Below, piece by piece: positions 26,401 through 41,400 of a stretch of 64,000 nt of DNA. The first letter of the stretch is position 1, and each line of letters starts with the position of its first letter. The notes under the pieces were generated by a model that was not told the origin of the DNA, did not search any database, and saw nothing but the letters and a program-made list of their open reading frames with translations. The position numbers were made by a program, and so were the translations under genes. The DNA is from Otis tarda (Eukaryota; Chordata; Aves; Otidiformes; Otididae). The DNA lies in NCBI GenBank assembly GCA_026413225.1, contig CM048554.1, positions 43,813,463 through 43,877,462 of the forward strand. Reading direction: 5' to 3'.

Positions 26401-29400
26401 TAAAGTTCATGATTGACACAGAATGCTCTGTTGTGACAGTGCTCAGGGCCTGCTACATACAGCAACATGTGTAGTCATACAGGAATGTCAACTTCTAGCA
26501 GTTTTTAAAAAATTTTGCAATTTAAAGTATTTTGGAAGGGAAAATGAAATCTAAAAATGTGTGGTTTTTATTTGTAGCTGCTTCTAACTATTATCCTGTT
26601 TCTAAAATCCATTGGCCAGTGAGTTTTCCTGATGTTATAAGGCCTGCTTCAGGTGAACATTCAACATATTTATTGTGAGAATTAGACTAGTACACGCCCA
26701 CCAGTATCCTCCAGGATCCACCACTTGTCTTGTGATCCTGGTTTTAAATGTGGAGCTGCAGACTTCCATTTAAAATCGAACTCTGTATGCAGATAGCACA
26801 TGTGCAACCAGGTTTAGCTTTAGATCATAAATACGCAGTTGTGTACACAAGACTGCCAGAAATGTGCATATGTTTTAAGACTGGAGTGTTAATGTAAAGA
26901 GTGTATCTACAGTATTTTCTGCTGTTTATGAACTAGGTATGAATAACTCTAAATTCATCCCCCTTCAAATTAAGCTGATTACCTTTATGTCACAAGTTCT
27001 GTTTCATAATTGATTTAAAACTTGGATTAATCTCAGGAAGAAGAATGGAGCCTGAAGCATAAGACTTACTTTTTCCCTTTCTGATCTCTAGTTCTCATTG
27101 GAATCACTATTCAATTCATTTATTGAGTTTTAATTTAGGTTATTAAATAAGATTATTCCACCAATTAAATTAATGCTGTCTTCTGTTATAAGTGTGCTTA
27201 AGATAAACTGGATCTTGAGATTGCAGACTCCAGGAAAAATGTATGATTTGTTATGCCATGGCATGATTTAATCAGTGTTTTAAGTTGTGGATGTTATCTG
27301 TACATGCTAGTACTTTGTGAACTGATTTACTGTACCACCATCATGATTTGCTACAGAATGTCAAGCAAGTGCGTACACAAATGTTGATAAGTTTATCTTT
27401 TGGATATTTTGTGTGTCATCTGTCTCTGCCATTTATGTTTGCACTCAGATTCTGGCCATTAACCGAGGGGAAAATCTGAAGATCCTGACAGTGAAGGTCA
27501 ACATTCCTGATGGGGTGAAGAATGAATTCTGTTGGTGGTGTGTCAATGAAAGGTCTGCATGGATACATTTTCTTACAGAAGTCTTGGTTTTTTTTTTATA
27601 GACAGCTGCATACTGAAATGTACCTCACATGTCTTGTTACATTAAGAGAACAATTTAAACGAATACTTATTAGATTAGATGAAATTAGCAAGTGGATAAT
27701 TCTTATTCTGTAATTTCAACTGCTGTAGCATTATGCTGAAATGATCATGCCTTTGGCCATGTTTGGGGTGTTCTAGCACCATTCTTCAAACAATTGAATT
27801 TTTAAGAAGTATACAAAGGCTGATGAAATGTGTATGTATTTTCAAATTGTAAAATGCATCACATCCAGTAGTCCTTAGTGAAAGGAATTTGTAAAATCCA
27901 ATAGAATATACTTCTAACTTCTAAAAATAACTTCATATACCTGATTACAACAATTAAAGAGGGCTACCTCTGATTTACAATCAGTGAAGTACATAACTTT
28001 CAGTTTCATAAGTGTAGAGATTTGCATGTTTAAAAAATGTTACAGATTTAGTAGACAAACCTAAATGTGGCTGTCTTCAATGATTCTCAAATATCATGTG
28101 ACTTCACTTTGATCTCTGGTTGAGTTACGAAACTGGACTCTAAATTTAGGGTGATTCTTTTGTTTCTTACTGATTTGCTTTTACAAGTTGCTTTTTTTTT
28201 TTTTTAAGCCTGTAGTGAGATATTTGGTGTTGTATAATTTTGAGGGGTTTTTGCAGAAGTTTAGGTTAAATATGTTGATTTATGCAACACCTATGTCAGT
28301 CTTTTTCTTGGAAACTGTACCTTGATGTCTTCTGTTGGAGAATATTGGGATCCAAACTGTGCCTCTTGCTTGCATATATAAAAGACAGGTTTATCTTTCT
28401 CAATAGTTTGAGATATTGGGCATTGCTCTGAGGATGTCTTAGAAACTCCTACCTTTGCATCCTAAAATTGAATAACAAAAAGGAGGAAAACAGATAGAAA
28501 AAGATGAACTTTTTTTGATGTATAAAATTGTATACTGTGATGCTGCTTTAGCATGTATTTTTCTTCCACACAAAGTCCAAGAAAGGGGTGTGATAAAAAT
28601 GTTCCTTTTAACTGTAGAAATTTAGTTCTGTTTCCAATGTAGAAGCCTCTGAAAGAGTTAAAATATTGTTTGTTCAGACAACATAATGTGATCTAGGACT
28701 AATAGTAAGTAACTTTTTTTTTTTAGGAAAGTAACAGGATTCATAGAAGTACTTATGTTTCCTTCTAGTTTTAATACCTGTAACAGAATTTCTGTCCTCC
28801 TCCCAAGACGTATATTCTGTAGGCAGAACATATCTGTCAGTGCTGCTTTTACTGCTTCTGTGACAGAATTTGGAAGCACTGTGAGCCACAGATAATGGAA
28901 CAGCTTGTCACCGCTACACAAATGAAAGTGGGATGTAAATTGAGATATTTTTGGTTGATTACACTTTTGTGAGTCATCCTGAGATAAAAAGAATATTGAC
29001 CTTGGAAAGGGAACTACTTATTAATACTTAGCGTTCATGAGGCTATATATGATGCTTATGGCTTTTTACTGTTCGAGGACAACTTCCCCACTATCAGAAA
29101 ACTGCAGAAGAAATTATTTTAATAGATCTTGGTGTATTAACATGTAGGACAGATTCTCATCTTCCACATTAGATTGACAACTGTTATCAAATTGACAGAT
29201 AGTAAATGTGTATTCTGCCCTGCAAGCTTGGAAATTACTGTCCAAGTGTGGGAGTTGCATTATTTTCATTTACTGGTGAGAGGAGAAGGTTAAGAACTTT
29301 TGAGGCAAGGATGCAAAAACTTTGCGAAGGTATTAACTAATTAACTGAAGGTCACACACAAAATCAGTTGCAGAACCAAAAATGCCATCTTACTACAAAG

Positions 29401-32400
29401 TCTAGCCAGTATCCTAGCCACAAAACAGTATCACCTACTGCGTATTGAATTAGTAGCAAGTACACTGACCTTTATGTGTTATTCTGAGGCAATTTTTTTA
29501 GCATTAAATGCTGTTGCAATGGAAAGTGGGTTTAGAAGACAGGAGTTCTTTATTACTGCATTGAGCTCCATGTAGATGCTGTCTAAGATAAATATTTTGA
29601 ACTTGAAAATAAAATAGTCATTAGCCTGTAGAAGCATCTGTACTTCCTTGAAAATCAGCTTTGTGCTGAAAACTCAGGAATATCCTTATGCCTGGCCCTA
29701 TGGATTGTATTTTTTCCACAGAAGACAGCATCGCTGTGATTTGACAGCAAGCTTAGCTCCCTCAACACTAGAACTCCACTGGTCCCAAAGACTTAGTTGT
29801 GAAGTAGGATGCGGAAAAAGGATCAGTAAGAAGCAGCTGGAAAGGGGCTGCTTAGCTAGGTTTGAGTGTAAAGACAACATGGAGTTCTTCCTTGGGAAGA
29901 GACGAGAGTTTATTCCAAGGTGGGATTGCAGCCTTGAAAAGGAAGTTTGATGTTTGACAACGTTTTTTGTTTTCAGACAAAATTCTCAGATCCTATGTAA
30001 AGTCTATGGTACAGGCCTTAAAGGCAGGCTTTGTGTGTGGTTACCACCTTAGTATGAATATCATATAGTGTCTTGGAGGAAAACAAAGCTCTGGTTTTTA
30101 TGCTTCAGGTCTAAAAGCCTAACTGTGCTTTTCCTGGAACAGTCACTAATTAGTACTAGGGGTTCTTACCGTGGGCTGTGTTAATTCTGTTGATGTATAG
30201 TTTCACCCTCTGAGGTGTATCAGTAGTCTAAGCCATTTAGGCTTATGGTGGTCCCTGTTGTGAGCACACACACGTAGAAAGCTGATGAGCAGAGTAAGAT
30301 GATATTATTTATATGGAGTTTTTCTAAATAGGGCTTAATTTAAAGGACTTCAAAAGTCAGCTCTTGATTATTGAATCAACCTCTTAGAGGGAAGCTTAAC
30401 TAGCTTCAATGATCTTTAAAATTATACACATATGCTTTTGCTTGATTTTTTTTTTCTGGAATGAAGTGGATTTTTCTCTTTCCTCGTTAAGTATTGGAAT
30501 GAATAAAATGCAGTATTTGCTATGCTTGAGCTTACTGTTTGTATACTTCTGCATTTGTAGTAATTCTAGGATTTCTAATAGAATGTTGCCTAATTTTTTT
30601 ACTTGTATATAGGCAGGTTTTGAGAATATCTACTGTGACAAACTATTTACAGAGAAAAGGTTTGCTAACTAGCTTTAATGGATGGAAGAGGGGGGGAAAC
30701 AGCTGCCATGTTTCCAAATTGATTCTTATTTGTGCTGAGAATACTTTCTCGGGGAGTGTAGTCATACTTGCCACCTGTAAAAACTTCATGTTTATAGAAT
30801 TGGGTGGCAATAAGGAGGTTTAAAGCCTCTGCCAGTTTTATATAGGTATGGAAAGAGTCTCTAGTTACAAATAAGTATAGTAGAACTATTTGCAAAAACT
30901 GTTAGCAAAGTGATGAGATCATGTGGCTAAGCACTCACATCTCGATGTTTTAAAACTAAATGGTAAGCTTAATTTTGCTCCCATGTCTGTCTGCGTTAAT
31001 GCAGTGGTGACTTGATCACATATTTCTCAACTGTTATGTGCATAGACACTTAAAAAAGCTGTTTCAGGAAATTGTAGATCCCCTTAAACAACTGAAAAAA
31101 TGTCTGGGTAGGAGCAATTTAGAATTCTCAGTGTTTCTGCATGAGTGCAAGTAAACAAAGTCAAAAGTAAAATTCAATCTTTTTTTTTGCCATGGCCTGC
31201 GCCTGGACACATTATCAAATGGCCATAATTCTGTCATGTTGCATTTTAAAAAAACCTGACCAACCAAACAAAAAAAAACTTAGAAAACTTACCCAGGCAT
31301 ATTAAAAAATAAGTATGTATCTCATTTTGCAGTTAGGGACTCAGGCCTGTAAAAAAATACACTAAATAAAGAAAACTCGGAATGTTATCAAGATTTTTAA
31401 AAGCAAAAGCAGGTGGACTGTAAGAGAAAATGTTCATAGTTTTTACTTCTGTTTGAATATAATATATCTGTCTGTATCTCCTCAGTCTTTCTCCCTTCTC
31501 ATTGAACAGGCAATTTTAGAGAGTCAGTTGTGCTTATTCAAGGACTTTATCTCCTTGCCTCCTCCCTCTCATATTAATGTTGCCTAGAGCAAAAAGTTTG
31601 ATGGAATAAATATCTAGGATCTCTGTTCTGGGGAGCTTTGAAACTGAGGTGCATTTTAGGACAAAATTTGAAGTAACTGTCATTACAGCTATGACCACTG
31701 TGCACAGTCTCCTTTGAAAAAGGAGTGCTCCAAAGAGTTTGGCTTAGAAAATGTTGGGAAATAATATTATGTTTATTTAGTATTGTTTATTTCACTTTCT
31801 CTTTTGCTAGAATATTATCTATGCTTTAAATATATCAGCAACAGGTAAAAGTGAAAAAAAAATTGCAAGGTTTTTTTTTGTTATTTTGGCTTACTTTTTT
31901 AAGGACTGCTGCAAAATTGATTGGTTTCATTTTGAGTTTGAATACAGATACTCAAAGCATTCCAAATGAGATTTGAATTGGATTTAATTAATTGACATTA
32001 GTTTAGATCTTGAATTTCTGTCTGGACACAGCTGCATTGCATCAGTAAGGCAATCACAGAGGATGTTTAGTTGCTGTTTTTGTGTATCAAGGAATAGCAA
32101 ATAACACAATCCTAATGGTAATATGGACCTAAGTTCTTAATTCTGTTGTGGTGAGCTTTGACTTCTCAAAGTGAAGAAAAACATTTTTTTAAGTATTTTA
32201 TTTAAAACATAAAATATGATCAGAGGGCTGGAGCACCTCTCCTATGAGGACAGGCTGAGAGAGTTGGGGCTGTTCAGCCTGGAGAAGAGGAGGCTCTGGG
32301 GAGACCTTATAGCGGTCTTCCAATACCTCAAGGGGGCCTACAGGAAAGATGGGGAGAAGCTGTTCAGTAGGGCCTGTTGTGATAGGACAAGGGGCAAAGG

Positions 32401-35400
32401 TTTTAAAATAGAGTGAGGTAGATTTAGATTATATATCAGGAAAAACATTTTTTACAATGAGAGTTGTAGAGCACTGGAACAGGTTGCCCAGAGAGGTGGT
32501 GGATGCGCCATCCCTGGAAATGTTCAAGGCCAGGCTGGATGAGGCTCTGAGCAACCTGATCTAGTCAGGGATGTCCCTGCTCCTTGCAGGGGGATTTGAC
32601 TAGATGACCTTTGAAGGTCCCTTCCAACTCTAACCATTCTATGATTGCATTCTAATGCCTAACAAAAAAAAAAGAGAAAAGATAGGCTTTGCCTGATAGT
32701 AGGACCATGAGCAGCTTCTCATTCCATTCATATTTGAAGCTATAATTTCATTGCCTAACTATTGTAGTAATTCTATAGTTTATAGGACATTACACTCAAT
32801 GTAGAAGTCTTCTTTTTTTTTTGAAAATTCTCTTTTTATCTGAGTTTTTGCATATGTTCTTAATTTTTTTTTTATTTATATATTCATTTGCAGATGGCGA
32901 CCAAAGCAATTTTTAAAGCCAGAATTAATGAAGATACTACGAAATTCAGTAGAGGATGCGTATAAACGCCTTATATATCCTCTCCTCTGTAGAGAATTCA
33001 GGTAATCCCAGAATGAATGTGTATTTTCATACTACCAATTTCTTAACAATTCCCTCCTCAACTTTTTATTAGAAATCTTTTATCTATTTGAAAATATCAT
33101 AATGTTTTTAATCCTCTGTGCTTACAGAAAGAATGAATTACATATTTGTGTTCTGTGATTTGATTTGTGACCCTATACAGTTTAGGCTACAGTAGAGAAA
33201 TCTTTCTGTGAAGATTTTTTAGATGTTTATGTATTTGTTACTTGTACAGTTATCTAATAAAGTACAGTTTAGATCAATGTTACCGTGTCCTTGTATTAGC
33301 ATAACCTGTTATGGGACTGAATTTTCCCAGCATCACTTCATGTCATTGCAATAGGACTGTTAGTGACATTGTTCTGACTCCTTTTACCTGGCTGAAAGAA
33401 ACAGCAAAGTAATTGTTGTGGTTGGAAGTGTCCCTCATGTTTGTCAGCTGCACTTTGTGGTGAATGAATCAGTCATAGTGTTGGTCTGATACCATTTTGT
33501 GGGTATTGTGATGTGGCTCTAGAGAAGTGAGTAAACTTATTTCTGGTGCTACTGTAGTAATGATGTAATTAGACAAAGTGTCACTTGTGAGATTTGTAAT
33601 ATTGTTCTAAATTTAAATGACATTTAAAACTTAGTAACATTAATTAAATAGGCTATTTTCATGGTGTAGTACAGAAGTTTACCACATAATTGAAATTATT
33701 TAATATGTCAAAAAGTCTGCATTCTAAAAGCGTTATCCTGTAATGGCTAACAGTACTCATGGTGTCATTCTTCTCTTGAATACAAGAGAAGCACCCTGAA
33801 GCATAACATGTTTGATTCTGGCAAGGATTTCTGATACGTGACCTAAATTTTAATTTAGGTAATATTAATTTCAAGGTAATTCAAATGGAGTTTATCAAAG
33901 AGATCTTGTTTCTTGGACCAGAAATGTTGAAATATCACAATGACATATGTTAGTTATTCAGTACCTAAAATCAGTAATCCCATTCTGAAGTGTAGTTCTT
34001 CTGTACCTGCCTGGCTATGCTCTTATGTTTCTGTTCAAATAGGAGTTGTTTTCCTGGATTATGAACATTTCATAGTGGTGGGTCCAGCTGTTGGCTTCTG
34101 TCACATGAGTGTGAAAGCAGTTGTAATTCCAAGCCTTCTCTATAATTAAACTCTTCTAAATAAAGAATGAAGGCTTACCTTTTAGTGGGATTTGGTTTTG
34201 TCATAAATAAGCAAACTGATGTAAGGGTTCTTCAAGGCTCTTTTATTGTTTTTGTTTGTTTGTTTGTTTTTGTTTTTTGGTTGTTTTTTTTTTTTCTTGG
34301 TGGTTCCTGCCACAGGACTGTTGTGGCCTGTGTGTTGTGTATAACACTTGAGAGCTGCTGCAGCAGAGCAGTAGGCCACTGAAGGTTTTCTATTCTATTA
34401 ATTAAAAAAAAAAACCTTTCCTACTGTTTCCTAGATGTAGCTCACAAGTCATAAATGCAAAGAATACAAAGCTTGCTGCCTGTTCCTGAGTGGATGTCTG
34501 CTTACGTTTTACTCTTTGTGATAATTTTGCATCATTGGTGGTGTCTAGTTAGGAAAAGCTGAAACATATCCTATAGAGAGGAATGCAAAGCACCTGCCAG
34601 TAGTATTCCTGGTCCACGACCACTTAACTCCTAACCTTCTTTTATTCTCTTTCCGTCCACACCAGAAGCTGATTTTTAGGCCTCTTGCAAGCGGCTGCTA
34701 AAGTATTCAATATCTCCTTTTAGCATTAATATTTCCAACCCACCCCCCGCTGTTCTTTTTTATTTTCTTTTTATTATCATTAAATGTTGGAACAGAAAGT
34801 TTCCAAGAGTATATTGAAATTTCTCGTGCTTCTAGTGATCAGAAGAGTAAAACTTGCCAGTAAGGCAGTTACCTTATTTATTGTTTAATTTCCTTTCTTC
34901 CACTCTGTCAGATACCATCATTTCTTGTATCTGGTATAATAATGTCCAGTGTTGCTTTTGGCTCTTTGAAATACATTTTATTTTGTTGCAGTACTGCATG
35001 GAATGATTCCATCAGGATTTGATGCAAGTGATGTGGCATGGACATATTTTTTAATGGATAATCCTTTCCTAATTTTCCATGCTTTCTCAATGTGAGTGCT
35101 TTCTCTCCTCTGTCTTCAGGGACACAAACATTTCTCTGTATATCTTGTTTCTCACCTGAAGCTAGTTTGCAGATATTTTTCCATGGAAAGGATTGCCTCT
35201 CAGACTGTATATGGAAATTGGGAGTTTTAAATCTCAATTTAAAATCTGACTCTTACAACATTGAATGTAGGAACTAGTAGGTCATAATTAGGTTATTTAC
35301 TTTTATTACGACATGCCTGTTAGTGATATACAGTCTGAGTGCTTCATAGAGTTCAAGGGAGGGGCTTGAAATTCTAACTTGGTTGATACTTTATGAAAAA

Positions 35401-38400
35401 GTAGCAACTGAAGGGTTTTGTTTTGGTTTGGTTTTTTTTTACAAAATAACCATTCCTCTTGTGTTAGAAAGGAGGACTGCTGTCCGCCTCTGCCTTATAT
35501 CTCTGCCACGTTAATGAGAATTGTCACAAATTGGAAAAACATGAAGCTAGGCATCTTGCCATTTGGTTGAAGCCAGTAGTGCACTGAAAAAGAGAAAGAT
35601 GTTAGATTGTCTGAGGTAGCTTGATATTTGTTCAAGGATCAAATGACTATCCCAAACTTGAAATTAAGCACCAATATTTGGGACAGTAGATCATGTCATT
35701 GATACAAGTGTTGAGTGAGAGACAGAGAGAAAAGAGAGGTCTATATTTGAAATTAAAAAATACAGGATATTATGTAATAGAAAGGACATACATTATGTTC
35801 CCCATGTGCACCTGGCACTTTCAGGAACATTTCCTGTTACTATGAAAGTTTCTGTATATCCATGCCAATTTTAAACATGATTTCCATAAGGTGCACATAA
35901 CTAATAGCATGTGTTAGGGGCAATTTTAATTCCTGCACAAGTCTCCCTTCACAGGTGGACTGATGTGAATTTGCAGTATGGGAAGACTTGGCCTTGTGGG
36001 CAATAGGGACTCCGTATTTCTGGGATAGATGGAAAGCTAAAACTTGGACTGTCTCAGTACAAAGCCTCCAGTCCAAGAGGATTCAATCTTCCCTTGCTTA
36101 CAAGCCACTTTTAAACTTTATTTTTACACGTATGACTGGTTGAATCTCTATTGTGCATATATGTAGAAGATTGTACGACTGTGAGGCTTAGGTATTTGCT
36201 TTTTCTTTGGTCTCTCACAACTGGCATCAAATTGTTCTGTCCCTGGACTCTCTCTGGAAGAAGCTTGTTCTGTGGTTTAGGTTATTTTTGTTTAATTTTC
36301 TAAGAATGGGAGAAGGATGCTGCAAGGCTGCATGATCATGAAATGAAATGACAACTGGAATTCGGTGGAGATGAGTGTAAAATGATACTTGTGAGGGGAA
36401 GTAATTATCTTTTATATAGACTGTTATGAGCTCTGAGCTATCCTGACACTCAGGAAAGACGCTTTGATGCTGTAGAAGGTAGCTCCACATAAATGTTAAG
36501 TGCTAAGAAGATAAGATTATTTAGTTAAGGAATAAAGATTAAACAGAGAATAATTTATTTAGTTGGCCCATATTTGGAATATTATTTGCCATTATGGTCC
36601 GCTCACCTATGGACGGGGCAGAGGAAGTAGTAAAAGGATTCATTAAAACTAGAAAAGGCCTAGGGAAGGGGAACAAGGTATGAAATAACTTCTATGTGAA
36701 AAAGGATTGACTAGGCTATGACACTTCAGCTTGGAAAAGAGAGCACTTGGAGATGAATGGCATGTGAAGAGTGGCATGGAGTTTCTAGGGATAAATTTTT
36801 ACACTCTTCCAGTATAAGACCTAGGGGGCCATAAAAATGAAAAAGAATCCACTTCCAACCAAAGCGTGGGAGCTATTTGCGCAATTTGTGATGGACCTGC
36901 AGAACCTGCTGCCAACAGAATGTATAGATATGAGAAATGTGCATGGGTTCAGTAGGAGACTGGATAGTTGGACAAGAGATCTATCATGGGCTACGAAAGA
37001 GACAAATCATATCAAGCTCAGGAAATACTCTCAACTGGCTATAGTTGGAGGCTACGATAAGATTATGGGACAGGTATACTAGTGTTGCTGTATCAGGTCT
37101 CTAGGCAACTGCTTATAGCCTTGGAGACAGGATACTGGGATAGAGGGACCTCTTACCTTGAAGACTGGATACTGGGATAGAGGGACCTCTTACCTGAACT
37201 AGTGCAGCCATTCCTATATTCTTGTTTTTAGGGCTGGCAATATACAGTGTCTGCTCTTTGGTGCTGAGGGCACATTTAAATCGCTAAGGAGTTCTGGAAT
37301 GCACATACAACCTTCACAGTCTCGCTTTAAATCATGTCTGTGTTAGTTTGGTATACTTGATACAAAACCAAAAAGCACAGGGGTATAAGGGAGCCTTTTG
37401 CTGTTGCACACTTCCTTGAAAAGTGTTCAATCAGCAATTTGTGAAAGAGAATCTAGATGTATCTCTAGACTGCTTTACAAATGAGAGATGATGTGGACTT
37501 ACCAGCTCTTTCTGTACCACTATGGGATGAGACAGGGACGAGCTGGTGGTTTGGTTGGATCCTGGACAAACTCAAGTCAGATTCTTAAGTTCTTCCATGT
37601 CTGAAAATTGCTCAGAACAGCTTCATATGCCATGTTAAATAGCTCTTGTGAGGGTTGTGTTTGAACTGATCTTAGCTTCCTTGTCATGCATTGATCAACC
37701 TAAACAACTTGAGTAATTTTCCCCACCCCCTTCTTACAGGGTCTGTTAACTAGAATGCAGGTCTCTTCTTCTGTAAAAATAAATCCAAATACTCCTTTCT
37801 TTCAGTAATGGATAAAAGGAAAAGGAGAAAAAGAGCACTGGCTACCCTTTAAGTTATATGAGGGCTTTACTGGATTGCGGTTGCTTGCCTAATTATTGTA
37901 CTTATTGACAATATATTGCAGCTGAAAATGGCAATGAGTACTTGCAAAAGAAAAAAAAACATTACAACTAGGTGATGAATATTTGTGTCCCCGTTACTTT
38001 CTCAAAGTTGCTTTTTTATATAAGATGCCATGCCATGGCAAAAATACTTGTCCTTGTCAGTCATTGTCTTACTGGCCACATCTGACAAATAAGACATCAT
38101 GCATCTTGTACACCTTCAGTCAACAAGACTGATTTGTTTCTCATAACTCTCTGCAGTTACTGTTCTTGCTCGAAGTCAAAGTCAATTCTTGGTGCACTAA
38201 CTCACTTCTTTCTGTTGAAAATGGAAAAGAAAGGTAGGGAACATCATGACCCCATCAGCTTTCTAGTTTGGTTCTGAGGAAGTTGAATACCCTCCTAGAA
38301 AGACCTCAAGTCTACACACTTCTGTGATGACTGTTTAAATAACGTAATTCATAGATGAAATTAAATGCAACATGAGTCATGGTGTTTTAGCAATTAATTG

Positions 38401-41400
38401 GATAGGCCCTTCCAGTTTCTCTCCAGTACCTCTCAGCCTAAATTATCAGCTTTTTTTTCTTGGTAGTAATTTTTCTCCAGAACTGGGAAGTTATGATGAA
38501 GTCAATCCATGCCTTTTCTTTGCAATTAGGTATCAGCTTTGATGGGAAGCTATTTGCTCAAACTTATGAGTTGATGTTTGAATGTTAGTTAATACGTGTA
38601 CATTCTTATAGGTGTTTCTAGTATACTCTTTATGTTGATTTACTTTCTTAGAACTAGAATGAGATGATCATATAGCTGATACTTTTTTTAAAAAGTGTCA
38701 AAAAGTTGATTGGAACTATAATAATTCAAGATAGTGAAAACATGATTGGAAAAAGCCTTACAACTTTGGAACAATTCAAAAGGGCGCTTGAAAGCTAATT
38801 GAGAGGAAAATGTTTTTTGCTTTCATCCTTCTAAGATCAAAGTTGACGTCTGATGCAGAGAAGGAGTCTGTGATGATGTTTGGGAGAAATCTCCGGCAGT
38901 TGCTTCTGACTAGCCCTGTGAGGGGTCGTACTTTGATGGGAGTAGATCCTGGCTACAAACATGGCTGCAAGTTGGCAATTATTTCACCAACGAGTAAGTT
39001 TCAATTCCAGATATTTTTTAAAGGGCTGATAAAAATATGTTTATTTAGATGAAAGGATTGTTTCAAAACTTACTTTTTGTGAAATTAATTTTTTTCTTAA
39101 GCTTTTAGTGTTTTCCATGCATCCTGTCATGCAAATTCCTTTCTTCAGGCTTAAGGTTAAGTTTCTGGCACCAGGATTCCAGTGTCTCCATTGGTGTTAT
39201 TACTCCTCTGTAAAACAGAATTTAAAATCCCTTCTGCCTTCTTGAATACAGGTTCAAATAATTGTGTCTGTCAGTAGTCAAAGGGAACACCTGGCATTTT
39301 TATTGTTTAACGAAGAATTTGAATTTAAATACTTTCTGTAACTTTGCTTTTTTCATTAGTAATATCTTGGACATCTGGACACTTTATCAGCCTTTTTGTT
39401 TAGTAGTATGTGTGTTAATGTGAGAAGTCAGACACATTGTATTTGCAGAAATTTTAGTTCAGTTTTTAGACAGATATACAATAGAGCCTTTTCAGTTCAT
39501 CCTAGACTGGTCTGGGGATACATACCACTTCAGACTCATGCAGAAGTGATTTATTTTCCTTTTATTTTGTTGTTGCTTTTGTCTGAGAATGTGTCTACCC
39601 AGGATGAGTGTCAGGAAAGAGGTGTTCTTGACACGTGTTAAAATGGCAATAAAGGTAAGGTAAATGGTTATTAGCTTAAATTGCACCGTAAGCTATCAGA
39701 ATCAGTTAATACAGAGTTATTTCCAAATGTGGTAGATGAGTTGAGGGCAGGAACTGGTGTTGGAGTTCTAGAGCTTCTGGACTGCAAATCCTGAGGCTGC
39801 GTTCCTAATTTTCATCTCTCTTTACTGGAACTGTAGAATGTGCTAGACTAAAGCAGTAAGTTTTTTGCAGTGAATTGCTAGTTTACTCTTTGATAATATA
39901 ATACACTTTATTTGCCTAATATGGCTAGATGCTCATTATTTGTTATGTGGATATGTCCCCAGGGAACTAGAAAATGTATCAACTCTTTTTGCTTTGGTAG
40001 CCAAAGCATTTTAGTCCTCTGCCTACTATACATTTCTAATTGGATTAAAAAAAAAAAAAAAGGGGGAAGATAGCTTATTAAGAAGCTTGCTTTGTGAATC
40101 ATCAAATTAACTTTCATAGTTCCGCAGGATATAGCTTTTGGATCGTTGTGGTTTTTATCGAATGACTTTTGTCTTTCATTGTTCTAGATCAGATACTCCA
40201 TACTGATGTTGTTTACTTGCATTCTGGTCAAGGATTTCGTGAAGCTGAGAAGATAAAGAGGCTTCTACTACAGTACAAGTATGCTAAACAAACTTCAATT
40301 TATTACTTTTTTTTTTTTTTTTTTACACCAAACATAATGAAAATTTTTGCTGTATAAATACTTGCTTTTGGGTGGAATAAGAATTCTAATGATTTAACTG
40401 GAACTATTCTTCTTTTATGTAGTTGAAAGGTTATTTTTCTTTTAGCCTGTGTTCATGCTTTTACACTACGTATATATTAGAAGCATGTGAAATCAAGGCA
40501 CAACTATGACTTAGGGCTGCATGTTATGAATGTATCCCCGTAAAGCTCTGTCAATCCATTTATTTTTAGTTATAGAAATTAACATTCTGCTCAGGAATAA
40601 GTTTAGCCTCACTCTTCCTGTCCCCAATAACCCCCAAAGCACTCATTGATCTTTCCCTCTTCCAAAAGCCACGTTTAGTCTATGGAAGGGTTTTATTAAG
40701 CACTCCTGCTCGGACAGATCTCCAGATTACTTGCGAATAGGTGCGGCGTGGTTAAAGGATTATTGTATCCAACTGTTTTGGGATCCCCTGTGGACAGATA
40801 TCTTGTCCACTGAGTCAGCTACTGAACTGCCACAGCATACAGTCCAGTTTGTCCTTAAGCATTGGGTTGGCTTTAAACAAGGTAATTTGATGGCAGGTTG
40901 GCTGTGGTGGGGGCAGTTGGAGGCAATGCCCTCGCAAGCTATTGCAAACTAAGATGTTCCCATTAAGGAATTAAGATTCTGATTGGGCTTCCGTCCTTTT
41001 TCATTACTTGTAACGCATGAGGGAAACAAGAAACGAAAGGGTTTGAGGACTGTAAATAACATTACCCTTTTTATGACTATGAAGTATCATTTTTTTATTT
41101 TCTGCAGATATTACCACTGTTCAATTCAATAAATGAGTGAAAACTTTGATCTCTTGAACCATCACACTTAAAACCTGTTATTACACAATGTGATATTGCT
41201 AGGAGTACGTTATCCCTAAATACAGGCCTTGTGTTATATAAAATAAAGACGTATTGGTCACTGTGGTGGATTGAATGCTATGTATGAAAAGGTCTAAAAG
41301 AATAATTAAGAGTAATTGTTCATCTTTTTACTCTGTGCAAAGCTGTAGCACTGTTGTGATTGGCAATGGTACGGCCTGCAGAGAAACAGAAGCTTACTTT

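Larger units (their letters stand above)
33002..38835 (+). other. SRBD1: SRBD1 intron 11
   Basis: A 5834-bp intron containing a TTTG-type microsatellite at 34241-34297, a GTTTTGG-rich tract near 35415-35440, and a degraded ancient CR1 at about 36330-37224. The acceptor is TCATCCTTCTAAG. No other gene is seen. Confidence 0.8.

Noticed and set aside
29648-29950. 100-codon + strand open frame in intron 10
   Set aside because: There is no acceptor or donor in a suitable position and no recognisable family. Such lengths are expected by chance in introns of this size.
32216-32416. 66-codon + strand open frame with clear protein similarity
   Set aside because: It is the C-terminal end of CR1 ORF2 in a truncated copy, not a host gene.
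36837-37082. 81-codon + strand open frame
   Set aside because: It falls within the ancient CR1 3' region and has no independent support.
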